Part shown: piece after piece, positions 52,003 through 61,494 of the stretch
Numbering within the stretch: the first letter of the stretch is position 1
How the letters are laid out: every line of letters starts with the position of its first letter
Assembly: GCA_020635955.1 (NCBI GenBank)
Contig: JACJYW010000003.1
Span: 310,001 to 374,000 of the forward strand
Origin: Crocinitomicaceae bacterium
GTDB taxonomy: Bacteria > Bacteroidota > Bacteroidia > Flavobacteriales_D > Crocinitomicaceae
Length of the DNA stretch: 64,000 bases
Direction: 5' to 3'
Translations under genes and position numbers: made by a program
The notes under the pieces: model-generated
What the model saw: the letters and a program-made list of their open reading frames with translations, nothing else
Databases searched by the model: none
Told to the model about the DNA's origin: nothing

Positions 52003-54483
52003 ATGTCCGAAAGGGTCACCTATTTTGTAGATGTAATACTTCCTTTGAGTATTCCAAATACCTACACCTATAGGGTTCCTTTTGAACTGAATGAGGATGT
52101 CGGTATTGGGAAAAGGGTCATTGTTCCCTTTGGAAAAGCCAAATATTACACGGCGATAGTAGCGGATGTTCACGAAGAAGTGCCTAAAAACTATCAGGTT
52201 AAATACGTTGAAGCAATCCTAGATGATCGCCGTATTGTGACGGATAAACAATTCCAACTTTGGGAGTGGATCTCCGAATATTACCTGGCCGATCTAGGTG
52301 ATGTCATGAATGCCGCTTTGCCTTCCAATTTTAAGCTGGCCAGTGAAACCAAGTTATCGCTTCACCCAGAATTTGATCGTAATGACAAAGGGCTCAATGA
52401 CAGAGAATTTCTAATTCTTGAAGCACTTCAGGTGCAAGATGAATTGACACTTAAAGAAGTTGCTGAGATAGTAGGTATCAAAACCATACAACCCTTGATC
52501 AAATCTTTGATCGATAAACGTTGTGCCATTGTTTCTGAAGAACTTCAAACAAAATATTCTCCCAAATTTGCCACCTTCATTTCTATTGATGGAAACATTA
52601 AATCTGAGGATGAACTTTCAGAACTTTTAAATGAACTGGAGTTAACTAAGCGAAATGAGAAGCAGGTAAACGCCTTATTAAAGGTCGTGGAGAAAACCCA
52701 TTGGAAAAATGGTCAGCAAACACCTGTTCTAAAGCGTGAAATTGTTGAAGAAGGAATATCTGAATCGTCTTTAAATTCACTGGCTAAGAAAGAGATCATC
52801 AATATTTTTTCTGAAGAAGTTTCAAGACTTATGTCAGATGATAGCAGCTCTGATCTTAAGGATCTTACAACTGCTCAACAAACTGCCTACGATAGTATTA
52901 GAAAGGATTTTCAAGAAAAAGATGTCGTGCTTTTGCATGGTGTCACTTCATCCGGTAAAACGGAGATCTATGTAAAAATGATCAGTGAAGTGCTCAAAGA
53001 AGGTAGACAAGTGCTATTTCTATTACCTGAAATTGCTTTAACTACCCAGCTTATAAACAGGTTGAGGAAGTATTTTGGTGATCAGGTGGGAGTTTATCAC
53101 AGTAGATTTAATCAAAATGAACGCATTGAGATCTGGAACAAGGTACTTGATAACGATCAGAATCAATACAGAATTGTAATGGGTGCCCGCTCATCCATTT
53201 TCCTTCCTTTTCAAGATCTGGGTTTGATCATTGTGGATGAAGAACATGAGAATTCATTTAAACAATATGATCCTTCACCAAGATACAACGCAAGAGATTT
53301 GGCGATTATCCTTGCCAGACTGCATAAATCAAAAGTATTGTTGGGATCTGCTACTCCTTCAATTGAAACCTACTTTAACGTACATGAAGGCAGATATGGA
53401 TTGGCTCCTTTAACGGAACGATTTGGTGGTGTTCAAATGCCAGAGATCCAATGTGCCGATCTAGAAAAGGAGGTTAAGCAAAAAACCATGCGTTCTCATT
53501 TTTCATCTTTTTTGATCGAAGAGATGGAAGAAGCAATGAAAAAAGGTGAACAGATCATACTTTTCCAAAACAGAAGAGGTTATACACCTATTTGGACCTG
53601 TGAAATGTGCGGATGGACGCCTCAATGCAAGAATTGTGATGTATCACTCACCTACCATAAGTCATCCAATGTATTGAAATGTCACTATTGTGGATACTAC
53701 ATCTCCCCTCCTTCGTCTTGTGGTGCCTGCGGAAGCAGAAAGTTAAAGATGTTAGGGTTTGGAACAGAGAAAATTGAAGATGAAATAGCCTTGTTCTTTC
53801 CAAAGGCCAGGCTACAACGAATGGATTTGGATACCACACGGGCAAAGCATGCATACTCTAATATTATTTCATCTTTTGAGAACCGTGAGATCGATATCCT
53901 CATAGGAACACAAATGGTCACCAAAGGATTGGATTTTGACAACGTTGGTTTGGTAGGGATATTAAGTGCTGATCAACTTTTGAATTTCCCTGATTTCAGA
54001 TCATTTGAACGTGCCTATCATCTGATGTCACAGGTAGCAGGAAGGGCTGGAAGAAAGGAAAAGCGTGGTAAAGTGATCATCCAAACTTTTGAACCTAATC
54101 ATTGGATCATACAAAAGGTAATGCAACATGATTACGAAGGTTTTTACAAACAAGAGATCATAGAGCGCAGAAACTTCAACTATCCACCTTTCTTCAGGAT
54201 CATTGTTTTGAAACTGAAGCACCGAGATAAAGATACCCTGGAATTGGGCTCTAAAAAACTTGCACAATCACTTCAATCTGTTTTCAAAGACAGGGTCTTA
54301 GGACCAGAAGTACCGTTGGTTTCAAGGGTAAGAAATCAGTACTTGAAGAATATTACTTTAAAGTTTGAAAGGGATGCATCAGCAAAGAAGGTAAAAAGTA
54401 TCATCAAAGAGAAAATTGACCTATTTTTATCCGATCATGACTTTAGATCAATTCGCATTGATATAGATGTTGACCCCCAATAA
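52003..54483 (+). CDS. priA: Primosomal protein N' (replication restart helicase)
   Basis: 826 residues. PriA recognises stalled forks and loads the replicative helicase. The N-terminal 3'-end-binding part starts YFVDVILPLSIPNTYTYRVP. Helicase motifs are GVTSSGKTEIY (Walker A), IIVDEEHENSFKQYDPSP (DEEH box) and GSATPSIET. The zinc-binding insert has CEMCGWTPQC, CDVSLTYH, CHYCGY and CGACGS, all cysteines kept. Motifs V and VI include GTQMVTKGLDFDNV and QVAGRAGRKEKRG. plsC starts at the base after its stop. Confidence 0.97.
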   Translation: MSERVTYFVDVILPLSIPNTYTYRVPFELNEDVGIGKRVIVPFGKAKYYTAIVADVHEEVPKNYQVKYVEAILDDRRIVTDKQFQLWEWISEYYLADLGDVMNAALPSNFKLASETKLSLHPEFDRNDKGLNDREFLILEALQVQDELTLKEVAEIVGIKTIQPLIKSLIDKRCAIVSEELQTKYSPKFATFISIDGNIKSEDELSELLNELELTKRNEKQVNALLKVVEKTHWKNGQQTPVLKREIVEEGISESSLNSLAKKEIINIFSEEVSRLMSDDSSSDLKDLTTAQQTAYDSIRKDFQEKDVVLLHGVTSSGKTEIYVKMISEVLKEGRQVLFLLPEIALTTQLINRLRKYFGDQVGVYHSRFNQNERIEIWNKVLDNDQNQYRIVMGARSSIFLPFQDLGLIIVDEEHENSFKQYDPSPRYNARDLAIILARLHKSKVLLGSATPSIETYFNVHEGRYGLAPLTERFGGVQMPEIQCADLEKEVKQKTMRSHFSSFLIEEMEEAMKKGEQIILFQNRRGYTPIWTCEMCGWTPQCKNCDVSLTYHKSSNVLKCHYCGYYISPPSSCGACGSRKLKMLGFGTEKIEDEIALFFPKARLQRMDLDTTRAKHAYSNIISSFENREIDILIGTQMVTKGLDFDNVGLVGILSADQLLNFPDFRSFERAYHLMSQVAGRAGRKEKRGKVIIQTFEPNHWIIQKVMQHDYEGFYKQEIIERRNFNYPPFFRIIVLKLKHRDKDTLELGSKKLAQSLQSVFKDRVLGPEVPLVSRVRNQYLKNITLKFERDASAKKVKSIIKEKIDLFLSDHDFRSIRIDIDVDPQ

Positions 54484-55194
54484 ATGAGAGCTGTATTTTC
54501 CATATTCAAATTGTTCCTGATCCTTTTATGGTCGTTCATTTGTATAACTATAGCCACCATTGTTTATCTGTTTTCATTTAGTCAACGTGCCACGGTTTTC
54601 TTAGCCAAACATTTGTGGTCAAGAACATTCTTATTCTTAATTGGTGCAAGAGTTAAAGTAATAGGAAAAGAGAAAGTTATTCCTGGTCAAAACTACCTGA
54701 TCATGTCTAATCATTGTTCCTATGCAGATATACCTACACTTTTTAGATCAATGCCTTTATTATTGAATTTCATTGGTAAAGAGGAATTGAGAAAAGTTCC
54801 GTTTTTAGGCTTTTACATGAAAATGTCCGGAATGATCTTCATCAACCGTTCTAATGCTCGTAGATCATTGGAGAGCATTGAAGCTGCAGCCAAATTGGTT
54901 AAAGAGGGAAAAAACGTGGTGATATTTCCAGAAGGAACTACGAGTGAAACGGGTGAGATCATGCCATTTAAAAGAGGTGGTTTAGAATTGGCTCAGGCTT
55001 CAAAGTCTACCATTTTGCCTGTTCATATTAAAGGCACTTGCAGAATTTGGCCAGGATCCAATAATTTCAATATGCGCAATGGTAAAATCACAGTTACCAT
55101 TGGTGATCCAATACCGTTTGAAGAATACGGTCAAAAACCGACCAAAGAATTATTGGTTGAGTTGAGAGAAAAAATAATTGCACTGGAAAATTAG
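54484..55194 (+). CDS. plsC: 1-acyl-sn-glycerol-3-phosphate acyltransferase
   Basis: 236 residues. Makes phosphatidic acid at the inner membrane. An N-terminal hydrophobic helix (about 5-28) precedes the acyltransferase blocks: NHCSYADIP (HxxxxD), MIFINRSNARRSLE, VIFPEGTTSETGEI and ILPVHIKGT. It follows priA with zero spacing and ends with a 4-bp overlap with the convergent adhesin gene. Confidence 0.94.
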   Translation: MRAVFSIFKLFLILLWSFICITIATIVYLFSFSQRATVFLAKHLWSRTFLFLIGARVKVIGKEKVIPGQNYLIMSNHCSYADIPTLFRSMPLLLNFIGKEELRKVPFLGFYMKMSGMIFINRSNARRSLESIEAAAKLVKEGKNVVIFPEGTTSETGEIMPFKRGGLELAQASKSTILPVHIKGTCRIWPGSNNFNMRNGKITVTIGDPIPFEEYGQKPTKELLVELREKIIALEN

Positions 55195-58100
55195 TCGTTG
55201 GCAATCAACATGGTGACATGACCATTGTAGATGTATTCTTTTGAATCTCTATCCATTATTCTGAGCACATACACGTAAACCCCTTCAGATTTCAAATCAC
55301 CCATATCATCTTTACCATCCCAACCTTCATATCTATCTGTCGTTGAGAATATAACTTCTCCCCATCTGTTATATATCTCCAGTAAATACGAATCAAATTC
55401 ATATAAGGACACAACTGGTAAGAACACGGGATTTTCTCCATTGATCATGAATGCATTTGGAATATAAGCTATAGGATCCAGGGTAGCACAAACCGTATTA
55501 GAAAAGGCTGTTTGATTGAATCCATAACTGTTAGTAGACTCAACTGCTTCAACGCGGTAACAGAATTGACCTTCAGAACTCATAAAAGAGGATACATCAT
55601 CCACATAAGACCTTACCCCAGGAAGAGTTGTTGCTAAAGGTGTTGAAGAAAACACACCATCTTCACCACGATAGACATTGTATTGTGTTATTGCTCCATC
55701 AAAACCTATATATGGAGTCCAACTAAGTACGTTCAACAAACTGGTTTGATCAACATCTACTTCAAGGAAAACAGTTCTAACCAGATTAGATTCATTCCCA
55801 ATGTTACCACATGAATCTATAAGATTCACCTGATACTGGTAAGGGCCTTGTTCAGGATAAATATCTGAGTCATAATAATAGATCCAGTCTGAACCATCAG
55901 GCGCTAGAATATCTGCCACAAAAGGATTTCCATCTCTTGGTCCTTGCTTCATTACCTCATAAGAGTTAACTGAGGCTCCGCCATCTGTATATGTGATTAC
56001 CTCAATTTCATTTCCTAGTGTATGTGATGCTGTTGCCAGATAATGGAACGTAGCCTGGCTTGGAGGCGCCACCAACCTACAATCCTGATTAGAATAGGAT
56101 ATTGAATCATCCTCAGAAATTGCCCTGATATAATAGCAATAATTCCAGTTATAATTCAAATTAGTATGGGTATAGGTTAAGGTATTACCATCCACTGAAC
56201 CAATTATATCATATACTGAACCTCCAGCGCTCACAATGATCTGATATTCCTTAACCGTTGACCAACCTCCATAAGCCGTCCAGCTTAAGGTTACTGACTT
56301 ATCACAAATGTTATATTCATCCGTCAAATAAATGGTTGTATGTGCCTGACTTAATGCTGATGTTTGATACGTTGGCGGTGAAGCAGATGTATAACATGAA
56401 TCAAAGGCAGTAATACGGAAAGATTCAGGAGCATTCATGGAATTCGTGTTAACGTACTGATAGTAAGTTGAAGTAATTCCCCAAACCGTATCCAATGGCA
56501 CCCAAAATCCGCCTACCAATCCATAGATCACATATCCATAAGTATCAGCTGCCAGGTTCTGATCCCAATGAACATCAACATAACCGGTAGTGGTATCAAT
56601 AGATACCCAATATAAATTAGGAATGTATGGATTGATGATATCCATTAACATCTGACCATTGTCGTTAGAAGTTGAAATACAACCGTATGCATTAGGAATA
56701 CGAATTTCATACGTTAGAAGATCATTACATACGTCAATGGTATCCAATAGCTCGTTGGTGCCATAAGGAACCACACCTCTCAAGGTCCATACACCTAAAG
56801 GATATTCTCTCCAGACCTCTTCCAAAACATTGTCTCCAGCATTCATTGGTGTCTGAGTGCTGTTCCAGGTTAAATGCACCCGTCCATCTCCCAGATCATT
56901 CACATTCAGATAAATACTTGAGAGTGTATCAGAAGATGCCAGATTGTTTCCTCCGCATCCATATCTTGTTTGAATAAAATAATCCTTTGAACCAGCATTT
57001 GCATTTGCTCCGACAACTGAATAACTGTTCGTTCCTATTAAAGGAAGGGAAGCAATTAAACCATCCTGAATAGACCAAACCTGGTATTCAATGAATGAAC
57101 CTCCAGGATCCGTGGTTGGCTCCCATGTTAGGTTAACGTCTCCGTTTGGAAGTACGTCAACGCAATAAAGATCCACGGGATCAACAGCCGGTTGATTTTT
57201 CAATTTTATGCGAACCGTTTCGTAGGTTCTTCCCGGAACAGAACAGTAATCATCCTGTGCATTCAGGACAAATTCATAGTACTGATAAGGTTGCTGAATA
57301 CCGTCAGCATCCAAAAGATGATCACAAGATGTTTGCCAGTTAAAAGTAGTTGTTACTCCCTGTACTCCTTGAATAATAGGTGGTTGATCTAGCGTAGCAC
57401 ATGGAACATAATCGCATCCACTGTTTGGATCAGTCAAATTCGTACCGAAATAATTCCCTGAAGGGGTCAGCGTAACCGTTTGTGGTGTTCCATCCTGTAG
57501 TAATTCAAGATCAGAAACAATGATATCAAAATTGATGATCTCTCCTGCCCAGAACTCCGCATAAAATGAAGTATTCCCGGCAAATGGAGGCAGGATATCA
57601 GGAGCAGAATTATTGTATCCGGCACAGTTGATCACGATCATTTGTATTTCACGGTTAATCGTGGATACCAATTGTCCATTTCTATAAGAATCGATCTTTT
57701 GCACCAGGCCAAAATTCCCAATGGTATTGGATAGGAACGTGATATTACCAGTTGATGGATCCATTTGAGCAGGAATATTTCCACCATTAAAAGTGGCATC
57801 TGGAGTTGGATTGTTATAGGCAAAACCTGTCACAAAAGGAACAGGAATTGGATTTGTAGGTGGATTGAACGTTCCTGTTGGAAAATGATCAAGTGGAGTA
57901 CCCCAGCTATAGCTCAATGAATCGTTGTCCGGATCATAAGCATTGGCATTGTACTGGAAATCTGTTCCTGAACATAGCAGCATGTAAGGCTCTTGAGCAA
58001 ATTGAGGTGAAGAATCTGTGCAGGGATTTGCTGAATTACCAGCTACAGCATACATGTAAGCTGAAAGTGTGATCCCATAGTTTTGTGGATCTACGATATT

Positions 58101-58538
58101 GGTCAAACTCCAGTTTCTTGAGAAAGAGTCATAGGTAAATGCCCAACCAGATGCAGGAGGAGTTCCTGTCAAAACAGTTGGCGCAGAACGATAAACGAAT
58201 TTTTGAACGGCCCCTGCTCCATTTCCACCTTGCGTTCCTACACCACAATCCAATTCAACCGGACCACCAGCTACCTGCGTACATTCAGGTGAAAGATCAA
58301 GTGTAGAAAAAAGATCACATTGAATGGTTGAAACGGTAGGATGTCCCCAAACTTCAATATTCAAAAAGGGATCTACGATATCCAAACCGTTGCAATCACG
58401 ATAAAGCACTAAATCAAATTGATAACTTCCTGATCCTAAACACACCCAGGTGATCTCTCCACCCATGATATGAGAAGCCCTGCTGACATTGAAAAATGAC
58501 AGTAAAAGAGTAAGTATGAGAAGTCGTGCAAATCGCAT
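55191..58538 (-). CDS. Giant secreted protein with FN3-like modules and T9SS type-B (gliding) C-terminal domain
   Basis: 1,115 residues. A signal peptide (RFARLLILTLLLSFFNVSRA) is followed by an N-terminal region (about 22-460) with SHIMGGEITWVCLGSGSYQFDLVLYRDCNG, a start I know from gliding-associated surface proteins. Several fibronectin-like modules follow (about 465-1020: VNLTWEPTTDPGGSFIEYQVW, VHLTWNSTQ, VTLSWTAYGGW, LSWTPYIGFDGAI). The C-terminal domain is IPNAFMINGENPVF...LEIYNRWGEVIFSTTDRYEGWDGKD, the type-B sorting domain. It is probably attached to the cell surface and may be an adhesin. Confidence 0.92.
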   Translation of the reverse strand: MRFARLLILTLLLSFFNVSRASHIMGGEITWVCLGSGSYQFDLVLYRDCNGLDIVDPFLNIEVWGHPTVSTIQCDLFSTLDLSPECTQVAGGPVELDCGVGTQGGNGAGAVQKFVYRSAPTVLTGTPPASGWAFTYDSFSRNWSLTNIVDPQNYGITLSAYMYAVAGNSANPCTDSSPQFAQEPYMLLCSGTDFQYNANAYDPDNDSLSYSWGTPLDHFPTGTFNPPTNPIPVPFVTGFAYNNPTPDATFNGGNIPAQMDPSTGNITFLSNTIGNFGLVQKIDSYRNGQLVSTINREIQMIVINCAGYNNSAPDILPPFAGNTSFYAEFWAGEIINFDIIVSDLELLQDGTPQTVTLTPSGNYFGTNLTDPNSGCDYVPCATLDQPPIIQGVQGVTTTFNWQTSCDHLLDADGIQQPYQYYEFVLNAQDDYCSVPGRTYETVRIKLKNQPAVDPVDLYCVDVLPNGDVNLTWEPTTDPGGSFIEYQVWSIQDGLIASLPLIGTNSYSVVGANANAGSKDYFIQTRYGCGGNNLASSDTLSSIYLNVNDLGDGRVHLTWNSTQTPMNAGDNVLEEVWREYPLGVWTLRGVVPYGTNELLDTIDVCNDLLTYEIRIPNAYGCISTSNDNGQMLMDIINPYIPNLYWVSIDTTTGYVDVHWDQNLAADTYGYVIYGLVGGFWVPLDTVWGITSTYYQYVNTNSMNAPESFRITAFDSCYTSASPPTYQTSALSQAHTTIYLTDEYNICDKSVTLSWTAYGGWSTVKEYQIIVSAGGSVYDIIGSVDGNTLTYTHTNLNYNWNYCYYIRAISEDDSISYSNQDCRLVAPPSQATFHYLATASHTLGNEIEVITYTDGGASVNSYEVMKQGPRDGNPFVADILAPDGSDWIYYYDSDIYPEQGPYQYQVNLIDSCGNIGNESNLVRTVFLEVDVDQTSLLNVLSWTPYIGFDGAITQYNVYRGEDGVFSSTPLATTLPGVRSYVDDVSSFMSSEGQFCYRVEAVESTNSYGFNQTAFSNTVCATLDPIAYIPNAFMINGENPVFLPVVSLYEFDSYLLEIYNRWGEVIFSTTDRYEGWDGKDDMGDLKSEGVYVYVLRIMDRDSKEYIYNGHVTMLIAND

Positions 58539-58615
58539 CTTACGGTATAACGCAGAAAAAGCGCTTTTATTGAATACGTTAATACGTAGTATTAAGTTGC
58601 CGATTTGGAAAATTG

Positions 58616-58652
58616 ATGTGAAAATGTGTTGATGTGATGATGTGATGATGTG
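58616..58652. repeat. Short GATGATGTG simple repeat
   Basis: GTGTTGATGTGATGATGTG-type repeats between the adhesin start and the next gene. It resembles the simple intergenic repeats seen at 554-644. Confidence 0.5.
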
Positions 58653-58717
58653 TCATACTACCCGTTATTCCCAGTCGAAGAGATCACTCTATTTTCAGTA
58701 GATTTGACTTTTCCAAC

Positions 58718-59740
58718 TCACATTTTTCTCCTTCTCATTCTGAGAAAAACCACTATCAGTGTTATAAAAGCACTCAAAAATATTACGATCAATCCTATCT
58801 GGAAAGGCCCTATGCGACCATTTCTCCCCCTACTTGTTTTGAGCGTATATCCTCCAGCATTAGGATCCTCTATTTCTTCATCAACCAAATATTTGATATT
58901 TCCTTCATAAATTTTTTCTGATTCTGGTGGAAAATATGTTTCAAATTTACTGTGCTTATCTTCATCACTTATTACACCTTCCATTTCAACAATTTTTTCT
59001 AATGCACCAAACTGATTATCAGGATCATAATGATTACTAATTTGATAATAATAAAGAGCGAATTCAACTGAAAAATTAACGGCCATCATATCTGCTAATT
59101 CTTTGAAAATATTCGCTAGGATCAAGTCCGGTGTTGGGGTAAATGGGACACGTTCTACTAATTGATGTTGGATTTGCATAATTGTATCAGAAATATTCCA
59201 ATACATTTCACTATTTTCTTCTACTGCATAATCTAATTTTAGCCCTAATACATTATGTTTATTCAGCCAATTTGGGTCATCATGTATATGCTTTTTAGCC
59301 TCAAGCACTTTTAAATGAAACCATTCTGTTCTGTAATGGGCATCCGGATTAATCTCCATACTTTTTTTAATAAAATAATAGGCAGAATCATTCATCCCAT
59401 TAAGTTCATATAATGTTCCTAAATTGCTTACTACTTCATATTCATCTGGATGTTGATTATATATCCATCTAAGAAGATCTAACGATTGTTCATAATCTCC
59501 TAAATGAGCTAAATGAACGGCATAATCCGACATTTCTTCAAAAGAGTAAGCTTCCTTTTTATTAAGGTCGTATTTATTGAGATATGCATGACAGTATTCT
59601 TCGTCAAAAGAACGCCTAAATGGAGTTGAAAACATATCTGCTTCAACCCAATCACCCTGTAAGTTATATCCATACAAATTGAGGCAAGAAGATGAAGAAA
59701 AAGGCAAAAAATAAAGCAATGAAATCAATAGAATTCTCAT
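58718..59740 (-). CDS. TPR-repeat protein with C-terminal membrane helix
   Basis: 340 residues from the ATG at 59740, chosen because it gives a signal sequence (RILLISLLYFLPFSSSSC); an in-frame ATG 27 nt upstream is possible. The signal could be a lipoprotein one. TPR-like helices lie at about 55-140 (YAVHLAHLGDYEQSLDLLRWIYNQHP, SNLGTLYELNGMNDSAYYFIKKSMEINP). A long middle of unknown fold follows, and a helix at about 315-335 (IGLIVIFLSAFITLIVVFL) with a basic end (RMRRRKM) sets the C-terminus in the cytosol. Function is unknown. Confidence 0.78.
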   Translation of the reverse strand: MRILLISLLYFLPFSSSSCLNLYGYNLQGDWVEADMFSTPFRRSFDEEYCHAYLNKYDLNKKEAYSFEEMSDYAVHLAHLGDYEQSLDLLRWIYNQHPDEYEVVSNLGTLYELNGMNDSAYYFIKKSMEINPDAHYRTEWFHLKVLEAKKHIHDDPNWLNKHNVLGLKLDYAVEENSEMYWNISDTIMQIQHQLVERVPFTPTPDLILANIFKELADMMAVNFSVEFALYYYQISNHYDPDNQFGALEKIVEMEGVISDEDKHSKFETYFPPESEKIYEGNIKYLVDEEIEDPNAGGYTLKTSRGRNGRIGPFQIGLIVIFLSAFITLIVVFLRMRRRKM

Positions 59741-59767
59741 AAGCTGGGTTTCCTTAAAGATAATCAA

Positions 59768-60268
59768 TTATCCGTTTTTATTCAATCGATAAACAAACAA
59801 TTCGCAACCATCTTTTTCGATCTCCGAATAAGGCTCAAAGCCTAGTTTTTTGGCCAATTTTCCTGAAACATGGTGTTCCTTTTCATACAACCAGTGAAGT
59901 GCATCCAAATTTCTGATTTTCCAGGCATGTTCGATCAAAGGCAAACAAAGTTCATAACCATAACCTTGCCCCCAGTATTTTCGGGACAAATGAAGCCCCA
60001 ATTGATCCAAACCTGTATCTGCAAATTCATTCAGATTCATGGTACCAACGAAGTCCTTGTTTTCCAGGTGATAAACACACCATATCTGAAGTAATTCTTC
60101 ATTTTTCTTCAGATTCGATCTGAGCTTTTCCATCCAGAATTCCTCCCCACCATCTTTCAAGGGTTGAATGAATTTATTGGAATCAGGCTCACGGAACATT
60201 TTTAATATGTCCGGAATGTGTGATTCTTCGTAAGGAATAAGTTCGCAACGTTGGGTAATAATCCTCAT
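59768..60268 (-). CDS. GNAT-family N-acetyltransferase (RimJ/RimL-like)
   Basis: 166 residues. It begins IITQRCELIPYEESHIPDIL as RimJ/RimL proteins do. The acetyl-CoA loop region is GLHLSRKYWGQGYGYELCLPLIEHAW at about 91-116, and EHHVSGKLAKKLGFEPYSEIEKDG follows. The substrate is unknown. It lies in a leftward run with the TPR gene 27 nt downstream and a lipoprotein gene 17 nt upstream. Confidence 0.88.
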   Translation of the reverse strand: MRIITQRCELIPYEESHIPDILKMFREPDSNKFIQPLKDGGEEFWMEKLRSNLKKNEELLQIWCVYHLENKDFVGTMNLNEFADTGLDQLGLHLSRKYWGQGYGYELCLPLIEHAWKIRNLDALHWLYEKEHHVSGKLAKKLGFEPYSEIEKDGCELFVYRLNKNG

Positions 60269-60285
60269 TTAATACATTTATAAAA

Positions 60286-60954
60286 TCAATTCCCCCACTC
60301 TTTGGCCGTGTAGTAAAGCTCGGTACCGTAGTAGATATCAGTAGAATCGCCATTATTGATATCCAGATCTGCGCGATAAGAATAGATCTTCCCAACCCCC
60401 GGTGAGTAGATCTCGTAAGCCCTGATATGCTCAATGTAAGATGTGAAATAGTGTTGTTTCACTGTGACAGATGAATCGTAATCAATACCGCCAATGCTGA
60501 TAGGTTGATAGATGTTATCATAGTAAGCATTTTCAGCATCATCATTATTAAAGACATTGATATTCCAGTATTGATCATAGGATATTGAAAATACCATTTT
60601 AATGCGGCGCTTATTTTCCTCCACCAATTCAATAGATCTATTCGAAGGTTTTAACGCCCAAACATCTTTTAAAACCCAATCCAGTGTGTCATTCAAACGT
60701 TTATAGCGGTACATTTTTTTGAACGGATCACCTTCAAGATCTATATCTTCTTCGCCAATCACCTCTTTGATCTGATAAGCATTGGTGTCATGTTTTAGAA
60801 GCAACTCATCATGAAAGATATCAATGACATCATACACCACATAGTGCCCAGAATCTGTTGGAAAACACTCATAACCATAGATGATATTTGTATCCTGCTT
60901 TTTACAGGCAATGGCAGTAGCCACTATTAAACCGATCATCCATAAACGCTTCAT
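60286..60954 (-). CDS. Lipoprotein, unknown function
   Basis: 222 residues. The lipoprotein signal is KRLWMIGLIVATAIAC with Cys at 17. The body is a string of beta strands (GHYVVYDVIDIFHDE, MYRYKRLNDTLDWVLKDVWALKP, IKMVFSISYDQYWNINVFNND, VGKIYSYRADLDINNG). The pattern resembles many unnamed Bacteroidota lipoproteins of about 200 residues. No motif suggests an activity. Confidence 0.8.
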   Translation of the reverse strand: MKRLWMIGLIVATAIACKKQDTNIIYGYECFPTDSGHYVVYDVIDIFHDELLLKHDTNAYQIKEVIGEEDIDLEGDPFKKMYRYKRLNDTLDWVLKDVWALKPSNRSIELVEENKRRIKMVFSISYDQYWNINVFNNDDAENAYYDNIYQPISIGGIDYDSSVTVKQHYFTSYIEHIRAYEIYSPGVGKIYSYRADLDINNGDSTDIYYGTELYYTAKEWGN

Positions 60955-60985
60955 ACACTCTTAGACGAGTAAAAAGCTAAAAATG

Positions 60986-61492
60986 TTAGGACATTCTTTT
61001 CAACTGAACACCGTAAAGGATGATGAAGAGAATTGAAATAGCTGCACCAAATGCAATTCCTAACAATGCTATTGTATATCCGGAGAAAAGAGCGAAAGAC
61101 ATGATCAAAGGGATCAAACTATATGCAATGTACATGTAGTATCCGACTTTTTTCAACTTGAACATTAAATAAACGGCGAAGAATCCAACAACGAATGTCA
61201 CTACTGATAAACCATTCATCAACCAAAAACTCTCCTGAGTTTTTTCAAGCATCTCAATTGATTCCTCCATTACTTTTTTCGCAAAAGCAGGAGTTTCGTC
61301 ATTATAAGCCTGTAACATCTCATATTCCTGTTGCTCGATCTCTTCATCACTCATTGGTCCATTCACCATCTGAATCAGGATAGAACCAAAAGAAAAAGCA
61401 ATATAAATGAATGAAAGCACCACTAAAACAGGCAATGTTTTACCTCTTTTCTCTTTCATTGATAAGTTTTCGTCATACAATTCTTCTTCCAT
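60986..61492 (-). CDS. Multi-span inner-membrane protein, unknown function
   Basis: 168 residues. A charged N-terminus precedes four helices at about 22-42, 92-112, 115-135 and 140-162. A large acidic loop (about 43-88: MSDEEIEQQEYEMLQAYNDETPAFAKKVMEESIEML) lies between the first two. I do not recognise the family. It starts 2 nt after the hutH stop and so is likely in the same transcript. Confidence 0.75.
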   Translation of the reverse strand: MEEELYDENLSMKEKRGKTLPVLVVLSFIYIAFSFGSILIQMVNGPMSDEEIEQQEYEMLQAYNDETPAFAKKVMEESIEMLEKTQESFWLMNGLSVVTFVVGFFAVYLMFKLKKVGYYMYIAYSLIPLIMSFALFSGYTIALLGIAFGAAISILFIILYGVQLKRMS

Positions 61493-61494
61493 GG